Source: Novosphingobium sp. UBA6272
GTDB taxonomy: Bacteria; Pseudomonadota; Alphaproteobacteria; Sphingomonadales; Sphingomonadaceae
Length of the DNA stretch: 64,000 nucleotides
NCBI RefSeq assembly: GCF_002440635.1
Contig: NZ_DJUW01000016.1
Location: 49,052 to 113,051 of the forward strand
Direction: 5' to 3'
Positions 21,844 to 31,374 of the stretch are shown piece after piece (position 1 is the stretch's first letter; each line of letters opens with the position of its first letter). The notes beneath the pieces were generated by a model. It was not told the DNA's origin and searched no databases. It saw nothing but the letters and a program-made list of their open reading frames with translations. The translations under genes were made by a program, and so were the position numbers.

Positions 21844-22527
21844 TCAAAGCACCCGGAACACGCCGATCAACAACGGATCGTTGGTGCTTTGCGGATTGGC
21901 GCGGATCGCGCTTTCCTCCACCCCGATCTGCGACCAGATCGAATTGTCGGCGCGGGTGGCAATTCCGCCGGCAATACCCGACATGTCGACACCCGCCAGG
22001 GCGCGGATTGCCTGACCGACAATCGGATCGCGTGAGATTCTCAGCGCGTCGCTCAGCCCCGGGACCATTGCGTTGACCAGCGCCGGGCCCATTTCCCCGC
22101 GCAGCCAGGTGGTCGCCTCGTTCGGACCGCCGCGCACCAGCCGCACCGCATCGATGATCGAAATGCTGCGGACCGCCTCCAGCACCACCGGCGCGGCGCG
22201 TTCGGCGCCCTTTTCGGCCATCAGGTTGAGCTGCTTTTGCAGCTGGCTTTTGAATACTGTCGACGTCAGCAGGCTGCGGATCGTGCCGCTGCTGCCGCTG
22301 AACATATCGGGCAGATCGAACCGGGCCACTTCATTGTCCCAGAATCCGCCCGGCGCCGTCAGCCGCGAGAATGCCCGCTGGGCCGAAATGGTCAGCAGCC
22401 GCCGGATCGCTTCGACCATCGAGAAGCCGCCCATGCCTTCGCAGCCCGCCAGCAACACCAGCCCGCCAGCCGCCGAACCCGCCAGGAAACCGCGCCGCCC
22501 AAACGAATGTCCGTCAATCCTGTCCAT
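21844..22527 (-). CDS. DUF4197-family lipoprotein
   Basis: This 227-residue protein has an RRGFLAGSAAGG segment followed by LVLLAGC. A twin-arginine-like signal and a lipobox cysteine are thus combined, suggesting a Tat-exported lipoprotein. The body is mostly helical, with GTIRSLLTSTVFKSQLQKQ and WLRGEMGPALVNAMVPGL, in keeping with DUF4197. ATG 22527 is chosen because AAGGAG lies nine bases upstream. It is divergent from priA. Function unknown. Confidence 0.78.
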   Translation of the reverse strand: MDRIDGHSFGRRGFLAGSAAGGLVLLAGCEGMGGFSMVEAIRRLLTISAQRAFSRLTAPGGFWDNEVARFDLPDMFSGSSGTIRSLLTSTVFKSQLQKQLNLMAEKGAERAAPVVLEAVRSISIIDAVRLVRGGPNEATTWLRGEMGPALVNAMVPGLSDALRISRDPIVGQAIRALAGVDMSGIAGGIATRADNSIWSQIGVEESAIRANPQSTNDPLLIGVFRVL

Positions 22528-22592
22528 CGACCCTTGCTCCTTGCTGCGCGGGGGCTGTCGCCCGCCGCCGATTCCCGTCATAGAGGCGCGGC

Positions 22593-24758
22593 ATGAACCG
22601 CGTCCGACTCCTTGTCTTCAACCCGGCCCTGCCGGTGCTGGACTATCGCCTTCCTGCTGGAATGGCGACAGAATTCGGCCAGCTGGTGATCGCCCCGCTG
22701 GGTCCGCGCCAGGTGTTGGGGATCGTCTGGGAACCGGAACGGCTGCCGGGTGCCGAGGTTCCCGAAGCCAAGCTCCGCCCGTTGCTCGAAGTGCTGCCGG
22801 TCCCGCCACTGAGCGCCCCCTTGCGGCGGCTGATCGAATGGTGCGCGGACTATTATGTCGCTTCGCCCAATGCGGTCGCGCGGATGGCGCTGGGTTCGAT
22901 GGCGGCGCTGCGCGGCGGGGGGACCACCACCGAATATCGCCTCTCGGGTGAAGAGCCCAAGCGCCTGACCCCGCAGCGCGCGGCCGCGATGGATGCGCTG
23001 CACGGCGAGCAGGCAAGCATCCGCGAGCTCGCCCATATCGCTGGCGTGTCCGACGGGGTGCTGCGCGGAATGGTCGGGGCCGGAATACTTGAACCGGTGA
23101 CCGTCGATCTCGATCGCCCCTACCCCCGCGCCCGGCCCGAACACGGCCAGCCGGAATTGTCGGCGGCTCAGCAAGCGGCTGCGGACCGCTTTGTCGCGGC
23201 GGTAACCGCGCGGCAGTTCGTGCCGTTCCTGCTCGACGGGGTAACCGGATCGGGCAAGACCGAATGCTATTTCGAGGCGGTTGCTGCGGCAATCCGCGAA
23301 AAGCGCCAGGTGCTGGTGCTGCTGCCCGAAATCGCGCTGACCGAGAACTTCCTGCGCCGATTCGAAGCCCGCTTCGGTGTGCCGCCCGTGCTGTGGCACT
23401 CCAGCCTCAAGCAAAGCGAACGCCGCCGCGCCTGGCGCGCGATCGTCAGTGGCGATGCGCAGGTGGTGGTCGGCGCCCGCTCCGCCCTGTTCTTGCCCTA
23501 CAAAAACCTTGGCCTGATCGTGGTCGACGAGGCCCACGAGGTGTCGTTCAAGCAGGACGACGGGGTCCGCTACAACGCCCGCGATGTCGCGGTGATCCGT
23601 GCCCGGTTCGACAGTGTTCCGGTGATCCTCGCCAGCGCCACCCCCGCGCTCGAATCGCTGCAGCTGGCCGAGGCCGGAGTTTATGAAAAGATCGACCTGC
23701 CCGACCGGTTTGGCGGCGCGACCCTGCCCGACGTTTCGATCGTCGACCTGCGCAAGGAGATGCCCGAGCGCGGGCGCTGGCTCGCCCCGCGGCTGGTCGA
23801 GGAAATGCGCGAGCGGCTGGACAAGGGCGAGCAAAGCCTGCTGTTCCTCAACCGCCGCGGCTATGCCCCGCTGACATTGTGCCGCCACTGCGGCTACCGC
23901 TTTCAATGCCCCAATTGCAGCGCCTGGCTGGTCGAGCACCGGCTGTCGCGGCGGCTCGCCTGCCACCACTGCGGGCACGAGGTTCCCCCGCCCGAGGCCT
24001 GCCCCGATTGCCAGACCCCGGACTGCCTGGTCGCATGCGGCCCGGGGGTCGAGCGGATCGCCGACGAGGTGGCCGAGCTCCTGCCCGAGGCTCGGATCGC
24101 GGTGGTCACCTCGGACACGCTCAACAGCCCGGAAAAGATCAGCGAATTCGTCAGCGCGACCGAGGAAAAGCTGATCGACGTGATCGTCGGCACCCAGATC
24201 GTCACCAAGGGCTATCATTTCCCCGACCTCACTCTGGTGGGCGTGGTCGATGCCGATCTGGGGCTGGAAGGCGGAGACCTGCGCGCGGCCGAGCGGACCT
24301 ATCAGCAGGTCGCCCAGGTCAGCGGGCGCGCCGGGCGCGGCGAAAAGCCGGGCGAGGTGCTGATCCAGACCCGTCACCCCGAAGCAACAGTGATCGCCGC
24401 GCTCGCTGCTGGGGACCGCGACGCCTTCTATGCCGCTGAAGCCGAGGCCCGCAAGGATGCCGGGGCTCCGCCGTTCGGACGCTGGGCCGCGATCATCGTC
24501 TCGAGCGAGGACCAGGCCGAAGCGCGCGAGGCGGCCCGCGCGGTCGGCGCCACCGCGCCGAACCTGCCCGATGTGATGGTGCTCGGCCCGGCCCCTGCCC
24601 CGCTCAGCCTGCTGCGTGGCCGCCACCGCTTCCGCCTGCTGGTCAACGCGCGCCGATCAGCCAAGCTGCAGGACGTGATCCGGGCCTGGCTCGATCCGCT
24701 GGAATTTCCGCAAGGGGTGCGGATCAGCGTCGATATCGACCCCTATTCTTTCGTGTGA
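22593..24758 (+). CDS. priA: primosomal replication protein N' (PriA helicase)
   Basis: This 721-residue PriA restarts stalled replication forks. It has the N-terminal 3'-DNA-binding domain and Walker A GVTGSGKTECY (about residue 215). The DEAH box is in VVDEAHEVSF. Two zinc-binding cysteine groups follow (CRHCGYRFQCPNC and CHHCGHEVPPPEACPDC). The helicase C motifs are GTQIVTKGYHFPDL and QVSGRAGRGEKPG. Length and domain order are normal. It is divergent from the DUF4197 lipoprotein gene. Confidence 0.95.
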   Translation: MNRVRLLVFNPALPVLDYRLPAGMATEFGQLVIAPLGPRQVLGIVWEPERLPGAEVPEAKLRPLLEVLPVPPLSAPLRRLIEWCADYYVASPNAVARMALGSMAALRGGGTTTEYRLSGEEPKRLTPQRAAAMDALHGEQASIRELAHIAGVSDGVLRGMVGAGILEPVTVDLDRPYPRARPEHGQPELSAAQQAAADRFVAAVTARQFVPFLLDGVTGSGKTECYFEAVAAAIREKRQVLVLLPEIALTENFLRRFEARFGVPPVLWHSSLKQSERRRAWRAIVSGDAQVVVGARSALFLPYKNLGLIVVDEAHEVSFKQDDGVRYNARDVAVIRARFDSVPVILASATPALESLQLAEAGVYEKIDLPDRFGGATLPDVSIVDLRKEMPERGRWLAPRLVEEMRERLDKGEQSLLFLNRRGYAPLTLCRHCGYRFQCPNCSAWLVEHRLSRRLACHHCGHEVPPPEACPDCQTPDCLVACGPGVERIADEVAELLPEARIAVVTSDTLNSPEKISEFVSATEEKLIDVIVGTQIVTKGYHFPDLTLVGVVDADLGLEGGDLRAAERTYQQVAQVSGRAGRGEKPGEVLIQTRHPEATVIAALAAGDRDAFYAAEAEARKDAGAPPFGRWAAIIVSSEDQAEAREAARAVGATAPNLPDVMVLGPAPAPLSLLRGRHRFRLLVNARRSAKLQDVIRAWLDPLEFPQGVRISVDIDPYSFV

Positions 24759-24846
24759 GATAATATTGAAACTCAAATCGATTCAGGTAACTCTGATGCA
24801 CTGGCGGATTTTGGATCTATCTGCCTGAGGTTTTGGGAGCGCATCG

Positions 24847-26403
24847 ATGAGGATCGTCTTCGGGTTGGCGATGTTGCTGACAGCCAGTCCGGTCTATTCT
24901 GCCGTTTGGCGCGAAGCTGAAACAACCCATTTTCGAATCGTAAGTTCAGGCGACGAAAAGAATCTGCAGAAATTTGCCGAACGGCTCGAGCATTTCCATA
25001 CATTGTTGCGGCTGGCCACCGGAGCCAATGAGGCAAACAAACCGGTCGTCAAAGTTCGGGTCTATCTGGTCCCCAGCGTTGGCGACGTCAAACGGTTGTA
25101 TGGCAACCTGAACAGCGATGTAGCCGGGTTCTACAGCCCCCGCGAAGACGGCGCGATCGCCGTGGTTCCGCGTAACACTGGAGACGGCATTTTCACGGGC
25201 CAGCTGGTTCTGTTTCACGAATATGCGCACCACTACATGCTGCAATACACACCCGCGGCCTATCCATCCTGGTACGTCGAGGGCTTCGCCGAGATCGCCT
25301 CGACCGCATCGTTCGAACGCAAGGGGGCAATCACCTTTGGCAAGGCCGCCACACATCGACAGTACGAAGTCGATGCCGGCATGGGCTATCCCGTCGCAAA
25401 AATGCTCGACGGCAGCTACATCAAGGATCGCGCCAAGGGTCGTGGCTGGAGCTATGGCGACGCTTGGGTACTCAGCCACTACCTCACTTTCAGCGATAGT
25501 CGCAGGGGCCAGTTCCGGACCTACCTCAACGCCATCAACAACGGTCGCAAGATGGGCGATGCCGCGCAGGCATTCGGCGATCTTGCTACTTTGCAGCGCG
25601 AAGTTGGGGCCTACTTGACCGAAAGGAGCTTTCCCTACCGCGCAGTTCCGATCGCCGAAGGTTCGGCTGGTCCAATCAACACGCGCGTGCTTGGCGAAGC
25701 GGAATCTGCGCTGATCGACGCCGCCATTGAATTCGAACGCCGCACGGATCTGCCGGAAATGCCCGATGAGGATAGTGAATCCGCCGATTCGAAGAGCAAG
25801 AAGGACGATTTTGAGAAGCGCCTGGCCAAGGCAAAGCAAGACCGCACCAATTGGATTGCCCAGATCGAAGCGGTTGCAGCGCGCTATCCGAATGACCCCG
25901 CCAGCTGGCTGATGATTAGCGACATCCGTTGTGAGATCGAGGAATTTGGCGCTTGTGCAACGGCAGCGGAACGCGCACTTGCACTCAACCCGAACAGCAG
26001 CCGCGCCCTGACCAGCAAGGCCGAAGCCATGATCGGACTAGCCGCCGACTTGCAGCTGGATCAGCGTAAAGTCCGAATTCAAGCGGCTCAGGAACTCCTG
26101 CTCAAGGCTAATTCCCTCTCCCCGAATGACCCATTGGCGCTGCTGCTGTTCTACGGAAGTTTCGGCAAAATGGGCCAACCGGCCAATCCCGAAGGTTTGG
26201 CGGCGCTGCTAACCGCGGTTCAACTCGTCCCACAACTTCCGGCTCCGCGCTTGCTGTTGGCCCAGGAATTTATCCAGCGGGGCCGATTGAGGGATGCGCG
26301 AATCATTCTGCGCCCGCTTGCATATTCACCGCACGAGAACGCGGCCAGCATGCGGGCCAGGGCACTGCTCGAACAGGTTGAATCGATGCTTGGCACAGGC
26401 TGA
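24847..26403 (+). CDS. secreted HExxH metalloprotease-like protein with TPR region (paralogue 1)
   Basis: This 518-residue precursor begins with a signal peptide (MRIVFGLAMLLTASPVYSAV). The N-terminal domain carries HEYAHHYM, an HExxH zinc motif, and about 25 residues later WYVEGFAEIAS. The EGxAE glutamate there is the expected third ligand of a gluzincin. An acidic/charged linker (about residues 300-330) leads to a helical C-terminal region with ALALNPNSSRALTSKAE, typical of TPR units. The architecture resembles DUF1570/peptidase MA-like proteins. A paralogue with the same layout follows about 145 bases downstream. Codon use is less GC-rich than in neighbouring priA. Confidence 0.75.
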   Translation: MRIVFGLAMLLTASPVYSAVWREAETTHFRIVSSGDEKNLQKFAERLEHFHTLLRLATGANEANKPVVKVRVYLVPSVGDVKRLYGNLNSDVAGFYSPREDGAIAVVPRNTGDGIFTGQLVLFHEYAHHYMLQYTPAAYPSWYVEGFAEIASTASFERKGAITFGKAATHRQYEVDAGMGYPVAKMLDGSYIKDRAKGRGWSYGDAWVLSHYLTFSDSRRGQFRTYLNAINNGRKMGDAAQAFGDLATLQREVGAYLTERSFPYRAVPIAEGSAGPINTRVLGEAESALIDAAIEFERRTDLPEMPDEDSESADSKSKKDDFEKRLAKAKQDRTNWIAQIEAVAARYPNDPASWLMISDIRCEIEEFGACATAAERALALNPNSSRALTSKAEAMIGLAADLQLDQRKVRIQAAQELLLKANSLSPNDPLALLLFYGSFGKMGQPANPEGLAALLTAVQLVPQLPAPRLLLAQEFIQRGRLRDARIILRPLAYSPHENAASMRARALLEQVESMLGTG

Positions 26404-26547
26404 CCCAAGCGCGGGCGCTGCGGTCGCTCGATCATGTGGTCGCTCTTCCGGGGAAGCTACAGGGCCTTCTGTAACCAAGCCATTCGTCGCCCATCCAAAC
26501 CAAACTAAGCTGTTGTCTGCAAACACTTGATCCGGCAATCATTTGTG

Positions 26548-28071
26548 ATGAGCTCGATTCGTGTTTGCTTTGCCGCGCTGTTGGTAGTTTTCGCCCAGTT
26601 TCTTGCCCCCGCCGCCGCTCAGGCCAAATGGCTGAAGGCAGAGACCCGGCACTTCATCATCTACAGCGAGGGCAGTGAAAAGGAGCTGCGCGCCGCCGCG
26701 ATCAAGCTGGAGCGCTTCGACGCCCTGCTAAAGCTGAAGTTCGGGTTCGCAGAAAAGCCTTATCAGCCGAAATTGCCGATCTACTATCTGGCCCGGCAAA
26801 GCGACGTCCAGAAGCTGACAAAAGGTTGGCAGCCAAACGCAGCTGGCTTCTTCGCCCCGCGCCCGGAAGGCAGTTTTGCGGTCGCCAACCGTGAAAAAGC
26901 CAACAACGAGTTCGATTTGGGATCCGACGGAATCCTGATGCACGAATATGGCCATTACTTCATGTTCCGCCATGCCTCGTTCCCGTACCCGACCTGGTAC
27001 ATCGAAGGCTTCGCTGAATTCGTTTCGACCACAACGATCGACAACGCCGGTAACTGGACCATGGGCAAACCCGCCTATCACCGTGCGGGCAGCCTGATGA
27101 ACATGGACAAGCTGCCGATCGACCAGATTTTGTTCAGTCGCTATCGTGGCCTGTCCAAGGCCGATACCAGCGTGTTTTATGGCCGCTCATGGCTGCTCAC
27201 GCACATGTTGCTGACCAGGCCGGAGCACAAGGACAAGCTAGCAGTCTATTTCACCGGAATCGCCGCAGGAAAGGATCCACGCCAGGCAGCAACCGAAGCT
27301 TTTGGCGATCTTGCCGCGCTGGACCAGACGCTCGATCAATATCGCAACCAGAAGCTGACATTCATTGCTTCAAATGCCCCGATCCAGACTGATACTTCAG
27401 TGCAAATCAGCGTGCTAGACGCGATGCGCGAAGCCTTGATTCCGTTGCACCTCGAACGCTTGTCGGCCACGGACATTTCAAGCGTGCCGGGGCGTCTCGA
27501 GCAGGTGGCCGCGCTTTATCCGCGCGAGGCAGAGCCTCTCTATGAATTGGCCATGGCCTATCGCTGGCTCGCGTCAAAGGCTCAGCCGGACGAACGGACT
27601 GCTTTTGAAGCCAAGGCCGAAGCCGCGATCGATCGTGCGCTGACGCTCGATCCGAAGCACGCCCGCGCCAATGTGATCAAGGCCGACTATGTCATGCGGC
27701 GGCTGCGCATCGCCGGCGATATGAGCCCGGAAAAGTGGTCGGCCGCGAGAGCTTACCTTTTGACAGCCAACCAGGCTGCGAATGATGATCCGATGGTGCT
27801 GGTCGCCTGGTACGACAGCTTTGGCCGCCAGCGTCGCAAGCCAAGCCAGACTGCACGCGATGGACTGGCCCGCGCCTTTGAATTGGTGCCTGAACTGCCG
27901 GAAATTCGCGCTCGCTATGCCTATGACCTGGCCGATCAGGGTCGCTTTGATGAAGCGATCAAGCTGGCGGAGACCCTGGCTTTCAATCCGCACGTCGGGC
28001 AGCAGGGCGCACTATTGCTCGAACGGATCAAGGCAATGCGCGATCGCAAGGCATCCAGGCCCGAGGAGTGA
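26548..28071 (+). CDS. secreted HExxH metalloprotease-like protein with TPR region (paralogue 2)
   Basis: This 507-residue precursor is a paralogue of the gene just upstream. A signal peptide (RVCFAALLVVFAQFLAP) is followed by KAETRHFIIYSEGSEKEL, the zinc motif HEYGHYFM and WYIEGFAEFVS. The C-terminal half has TPR-like helices (ALTLDPKHARANVIKADYV). Alignable blocks are the ET-HF start, the AGFF/AGFY-P region, the zinc motif and the EGFAE site, but overall the two are well diverged. ATG 26548 is chosen although no clear ribosome site is present; GTG 26545 or TTG 26527 are possible. Substrate unknown. Confidence 0.75.
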   Translation: MSSIRVCFAALLVVFAQFLAPAAAQAKWLKAETRHFIIYSEGSEKELRAAAIKLERFDALLKLKFGFAEKPYQPKLPIYYLARQSDVQKLTKGWQPNAAGFFAPRPEGSFAVANREKANNEFDLGSDGILMHEYGHYFMFRHASFPYPTWYIEGFAEFVSTTTIDNAGNWTMGKPAYHRAGSLMNMDKLPIDQILFSRYRGLSKADTSVFYGRSWLLTHMLLTRPEHKDKLAVYFTGIAAGKDPRQAATEAFGDLAALDQTLDQYRNQKLTFIASNAPIQTDTSVQISVLDAMREALIPLHLERLSATDISSVPGRLEQVAALYPREAEPLYELAMAYRWLASKAQPDERTAFEAKAEAAIDRALTLDPKHARANVIKADYVMRRLRIAGDMSPEKWSAARAYLLTANQAANDDPMVLVAWYDSFGRQRRKPSQTARDGLARAFELVPELPEIRARYAYDLADQGRFDEAIKLAETLAFNPHVGQQGALLLERIKAMRDRKASRPEE

Positions 28072-28094
28072 CGCAGGGTCATTGGCGGGGCGGC

Positions 28095-28994
28095 TCAGGT
28101 CGCTGATTTTCCTCGCCGCCACATAGGCGCAACGACCTGGCCGCGCCGCACCGCAAACGCCAGCAGCGCCAAGCCCGCCAGCGTTGCCACCACCATCGCG
28201 ACCACGCTGGCCTCAAGCCCGAAGTCGCCGCCAGTCAGCCAATCCGGCCCGATCCGTCGGGTGATCAGCAAGCCAAGCGGGGCCTCTCCGCCCGAAACGG
28301 GCACGCTGAATATCCAGCCCTGGGTGAAGTTCCAGGCTGCGTGAATGCCGATCGCGAGCCACAGCCGCCGGGTCAGCAGATAGGCTGCGCCAAGCAGGAT
28401 CCCGGCCTCGAGCGCGATCGCCAGCGAGGAGAACCAGGTCGCGTCTGGATTGGTGATGTGGAGCGCCCCGAACAGGGCCGAGGTGAAGGCGAGCGAGCCC
28501 CAGGTGCCGATCAGCGTTTCCATATGGCGGAGCACGATCCCGCGGAACAGCACTTCTTCCATCGTGCCGCTGACAACCGCGATCGCCAGCATTGTCCAGA
28601 TCTGCCCGGCGCCGCGCAAGCCGAGAAACTCGATCCCGCCCATCAGCGCAACGATGCCGGTCATCAGGCTGAACAGTACCGTACCAATCGCGATCCCGGC
28701 GGCCAGTTCGGGCATCGCCCCGCTCAGCGGCAGTTCGGTATCCTCGGCGCGCTCGATCCAGCGCTTATAGGCCTTGTAGCCCAGCACCACGGCCACAGCC
28801 ATCAGCACAGCGCCGAAAGACTTTTCCGGCGTGTTGCGGGCAAAGCCGAGCTGCTGGTATGCCTGCCCTACCCCCGCCGCGACAACGCTGATCCAGACGA
28901 AACCGATGATCATCAGCGTCAGCGGAAAAGCCACGATCCGCCGCAGCAGTGAAGGTGTGGACGGGGTCGAAGCGGGGTGTGTTATGCTATCCAT
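28095..28994 (-). CDS. CPBP-family intramembrane metalloprotease
   Basis: This 299-residue polytopic membrane protein has about eight hydrophobic segments and the CPBP (Rce1-like) motifs. These are EEVLFRGIVLRH with the paired glutamates, FGALHITNP with the second-motif histidine, and HAAWNFTQG at the third site. Members cleave membrane or prenylated peptides, or protect against bacteriocins. No bacteriocin gene is nearby. ATG 28994 is used, with GAGG just before it. It converges with the second metalloprotease gene. Confidence 0.87.
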   Translation of the reverse strand: MDSITHPASTPSTPSLLRRIVAFPLTLMIIGFVWISVVAAGVGQAYQQLGFARNTPEKSFGAVLMAVAVVLGYKAYKRWIERAEDTELPLSGAMPELAAGIAIGTVLFSLMTGIVALMGGIEFLGLRGAGQIWTMLAIAVVSGTMEEVLFRGIVLRHMETLIGTWGSLAFTSALFGALHITNPDATWFSSLAIALEAGILLGAAYLLTRRLWLAIGIHAAWNFTQGWIFSVPVSGGEAPLGLLITRRIGPDWLTGGDFGLEASVVAMVVATLAGLALLAFAVRRGQVVAPMWRRGKSAT

Positions 28995-29039
28995 ACACCT
29001 CAATTGCCCAATTCAGCCCGGCTTGCAACCGGTTTTGCC

Positions 29040-29807
29040 CTAGGTCGCGGCGTAAGGCACGATCTCTCCGGCAAAGACTGCCTTGGCCTGCCCCGCCAGC
29101 CAGTCCATCGTCGCCGCCCAAGGGCCATGGCCATAGCTGATCCGCGCGACGCCGCAGGCGGCGAGCTGGGCGCGGGTGCCGCGTCCTGGGCCCCACAGCA
29201 CGTTGACCGGCAGCGGTGAGGCCGCGCAGATCGCGGTGATGGTCGGATGATCGCCTAGGAACGGCACGAACAGCCCGCCCGCTCCCGCCTTGGCATAGGC
29301 CTCGGCGCGTTCCAGCACGGCATCGATCAGGTGCTGTCCATAATCTTCCGGCTTGACCCCGCGATAGACGTCGGTGCGGGCATTGACGAACAGGCCGCTG
29401 CTGGCCGCCGCCGCGACCCGCTCTGCGGCTTGCACGACCGGCAACAGCGCTGTCTCGCCCGGCATTCGGTCTTCCTGATTGATCCCGGCCGCGCCAGCAT
29501 CGAGCGCGCGGCGAACCGACGCTGCAACCTGCGCCGGGCTGTCGCCATAGCCGGTCTCGAAATCGAGCGTCACCGGCAGTTCGGTGGCCGAAACGATCCG
29601 CTCCAGATTGCGCAGCGCATCTTCGATCGAAAAGTCTTCGCCGTCCTTGAAGCCCTGCGCCTCGGCCACGCCATAGCTGCCAGTGGCGATCGCCTTGGCT
29701 CCAGCCCCGGCCACCGCCCTGGCACTGCCAGCATCCCAGATGTTGAACAGCACCAGCGGATCGCCGGGGACATGAAGCGCCTTGAAGGCCGCGATCTTGC
29801 TCGTCAT
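29040..29807 (-). CDS. isocitrate lyase/PEP mutase-family protein
   Basis: This 255-residue TIM-barrel protein belongs to the PEP mutase/isocitrate lyase superfamily. It has LFNIWDAGSARAVAGAGAKA at the start, then DFETGYGDSP for metal binding and GINQEDRM where the lyase glutamate lies. It lacks the KKCGH motif of isocitrate lyase, and the DFETGYG pattern resembles short carboxyphosphonoenolpyruvate mutase-like or oxaloacetate decarboxylase-like members. Its ATG overlaps the ada stop by four bases, so it is part of the DUF1203-ada-lyase operon. Confidence 0.83.
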   Translation of the reverse strand: MTSKIAAFKALHVPGDPLVLFNIWDAGSARAVAGAGAKAIATGSYGVAEAQGFKDGEDFSIEDALRNLERIVSATELPVTLDFETGYGDSPAQVAASVRRALDAGAAGINQEDRMPGETALLPVVQAAERVAAAASSGLFVNARTDVYRGVKPEDYGQHLIDAVLERAEAYAKAGAGGLFVPFLGDHPTITAICAASPLPVNVLWGPGRGTRAQLAACGVARISYGHGPWAATMDWLAGQAKAVFAGEIVPYAAT

Positions 29808-30823
29808 TTCGATTCCTTTTCCAACAGGGCCCGTTTGATATCGAGGCCATAGGCATAACCGCCGAGATGCCCGCCGGTTCGAATTACCCGGTGGCACGGG
29901 ATCAGCACGGCGACATTGTTCGCCCCGTTGGCGCTGCCCGCGGCACGGACCGCCTTGGGTTTGCCAACCGCTGCGGCAAGCTCGGCATAGGTGCGGGTTT
30001 CACCCTTGGGGATGCGCCGCAGCTCGCGCCAGACCGCTTCCTGAAAGGCGGTGCCCTTCACGTCGAGCGGGATGTGGCCGAAATCGCCGGGTGCTTCGAC
30101 CGCCGCGATGACCTGGGCAAGCAAGGCTTCGAACTCGGCCCCGCCTTCGACCAGTTCGGCTTGCGGAAAGCGCTGGTCCAAGGCCTCGCGCCCTTCATTG
30201 AAAGACAGGCGGCAGACCCCCTTGGCCGTTGCCGCGACCAGCATCCGGCCAAGCGAGGTCTCTACCACCGACCAATGGATCACCGCCCCCCTGCCGCCAT
30301 TTGCCCAGGCTGATGGTGCCATGCCGAGTCTCCCTTCGGTTGCTTCGTAAAACCGCGATGGGCCCGAATAGCCCGCTGCATAGATCGCTTGGGTCACCGA
30401 GCCTTCTTCGCTGAGGGCGGTCGCGGCCCGTTCGGCCATCAAGGCGCGGGCAAAGGCTGCCGGGGACAGCCCGGTGTGGCGGGTGAAGACCCGCTGGAAA
30501 TGGCTTGGCGAATAGCCAGTTTCCTCGGCCAGCGCCGCGAGCGCCAGCGGTTGGCCCGCCGCCTTGATTGCTTCGATCGCCGATAGCACCGCGCGCTCGT
30601 CGCGGCTGACATCGTCGGGCAGGCAGCGCTTGCAGGGCCGCAGTCCCGCCGCCCGCGCCGCTTCACCATTCGCGAAGAACCGCACGTTGCGGCGCGCGGG
30701 ATGCCGCGCGGCACAGCTCGGCCGGCAATAGATGCCCGTGGTCAGCACGCCGGTGACAAAGCGCCCGTCAAAGGCGCGGTTCCGCTCTGTCACGGCGGCC
30801 CAGGCTTCATCGTCGGCGATCAT
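29804..30823 (-). CDS. ada: bifunctional Ada methyltransferase/transcription activator
   Basis: This 339-residue Ada has three parts. The N-terminal zinc domain has cysteines C33, C37, C64 and C67 (YCRPSC and PCKRC); the first is the methylphosphotriester acceptor. An AraC-like helix-turn-helix pair covers roughly residues 80-180 (LAEETGYSPSHFQRVFTRHTG). The C-terminal O6-methylguanine-DNA methyltransferase has active cysteine C310 in IPCHRVI. It senses and repairs alkylated DNA and activates the adaptive response. It overlaps both neighbours by ATGA. I saw no convincing Ada box upstream. Confidence 0.94.
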   Translation of the reverse strand: MIADDEAWAAVTERNRAFDGRFVTGVLTTGIYCRPSCAARHPARRNVRFFANGEAARAAGLRPCKRCLPDDVSRDERAVLSAIEAIKAAGQPLALAALAEETGYSPSHFQRVFTRHTGLSPAAFARALMAERAATALSEEGSVTQAIYAAGYSGPSRFYEATEGRLGMAPSAWANGGRGAVIHWSVVETSLGRMLVAATAKGVCRLSFNEGREALDQRFPQAELVEGGAEFEALLAQVIAAVEAPGDFGHIPLDVKGTAFQEAVWRELRRIPKGETRTYAELAAAVGKPKAVRAAGSANGANNVAVLIPCHRVIRTGGHLGGYAYGLDIKRALLEKESK

Positions 30824-31299
30824 GCCGCTGCTCCTTCGTGGCGCTCGATCCGCGCGGCGAAGCAGCCATGCGCGGCGTTGTGCGCATCGATATAGGCGAT
30901 TGCGGGATTGGCCAACAGCTCGGCGATCTTCGCTTCGGCATCATCCGGCAGGGCCAGCCGCGCATCGCGCAGCACTCCGCTCGCATCGAACCCGCGCAGG
31001 CCCAGCGGCCGCCCCTCGAACACCGGCGGCAGGCAATCAACATAGCGGACCGGCGCAGCATCCTTGCGGACATAGATCGCATAGGCACTGCGGTAGGGCG
31101 TATCGACCGCGTGGCTGGTGTGATGGAGCAGGATCAGCTCGTCCCCGGCGCGGGCATCCTCCAGGCTGATCCGGCAGGGAAAGCCGCGATCAGCCAAAGC
31201 CGTCACCCGGCGGGCGCGGCGCTCGGCAAGCTCGGCATCGGACATTGCGAACAGCGGGGCGAACTGCGCGGGATCAAGGCCGCTAATGGCGTAAGTCAT
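30820..31299 (-). CDS. DUF1203 family protein
   Basis: This 159-residue cytoplasmic protein has ISGLDPAQFAPLFAMSDAEL at the start, PCRISLEDARAGDELILLHH and AIYVRKDAAP in the middle, and AYIDAHNAAHGCFAARIERH at the end. This is the usual DUF1203 pattern. A good ribosome site (AAGGAG) precedes ATG 31299, so it appears to be the first gene of the operon with ada. The function is unknown; the ada link suggests a possible role in alkylation or nucleic-acid damage response. Confidence 0.83.
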   Translation of the reverse strand: MTYAISGLDPAQFAPLFAMSDAELAERRARRVTALADRGFPCRISLEDARAGDELILLHHTSHAVDTPYRSAYAIYVRKDAAPVRYVDCLPPVFEGRPLGLRGFDASGVLRDARLALPDDAEAKIAELLANPAIAYIDAHNAAHGCFAARIERHEGAAA

Positions 31300-31374
31300 G
31301 GGGTTCTCCTTGGTGTTGGAGACCCAATGCCGCGATTCGCCCAGCGCCGCGTCCCGCGCCTTGCGGTCAAACCA

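Noticed and set aside
22578..24626. A 682-codon open frame antisense to priA
   Set aside because: Low-complexity Arg/Gly/Gln composition typical of shadow frames; priA is certain on the plus strand.
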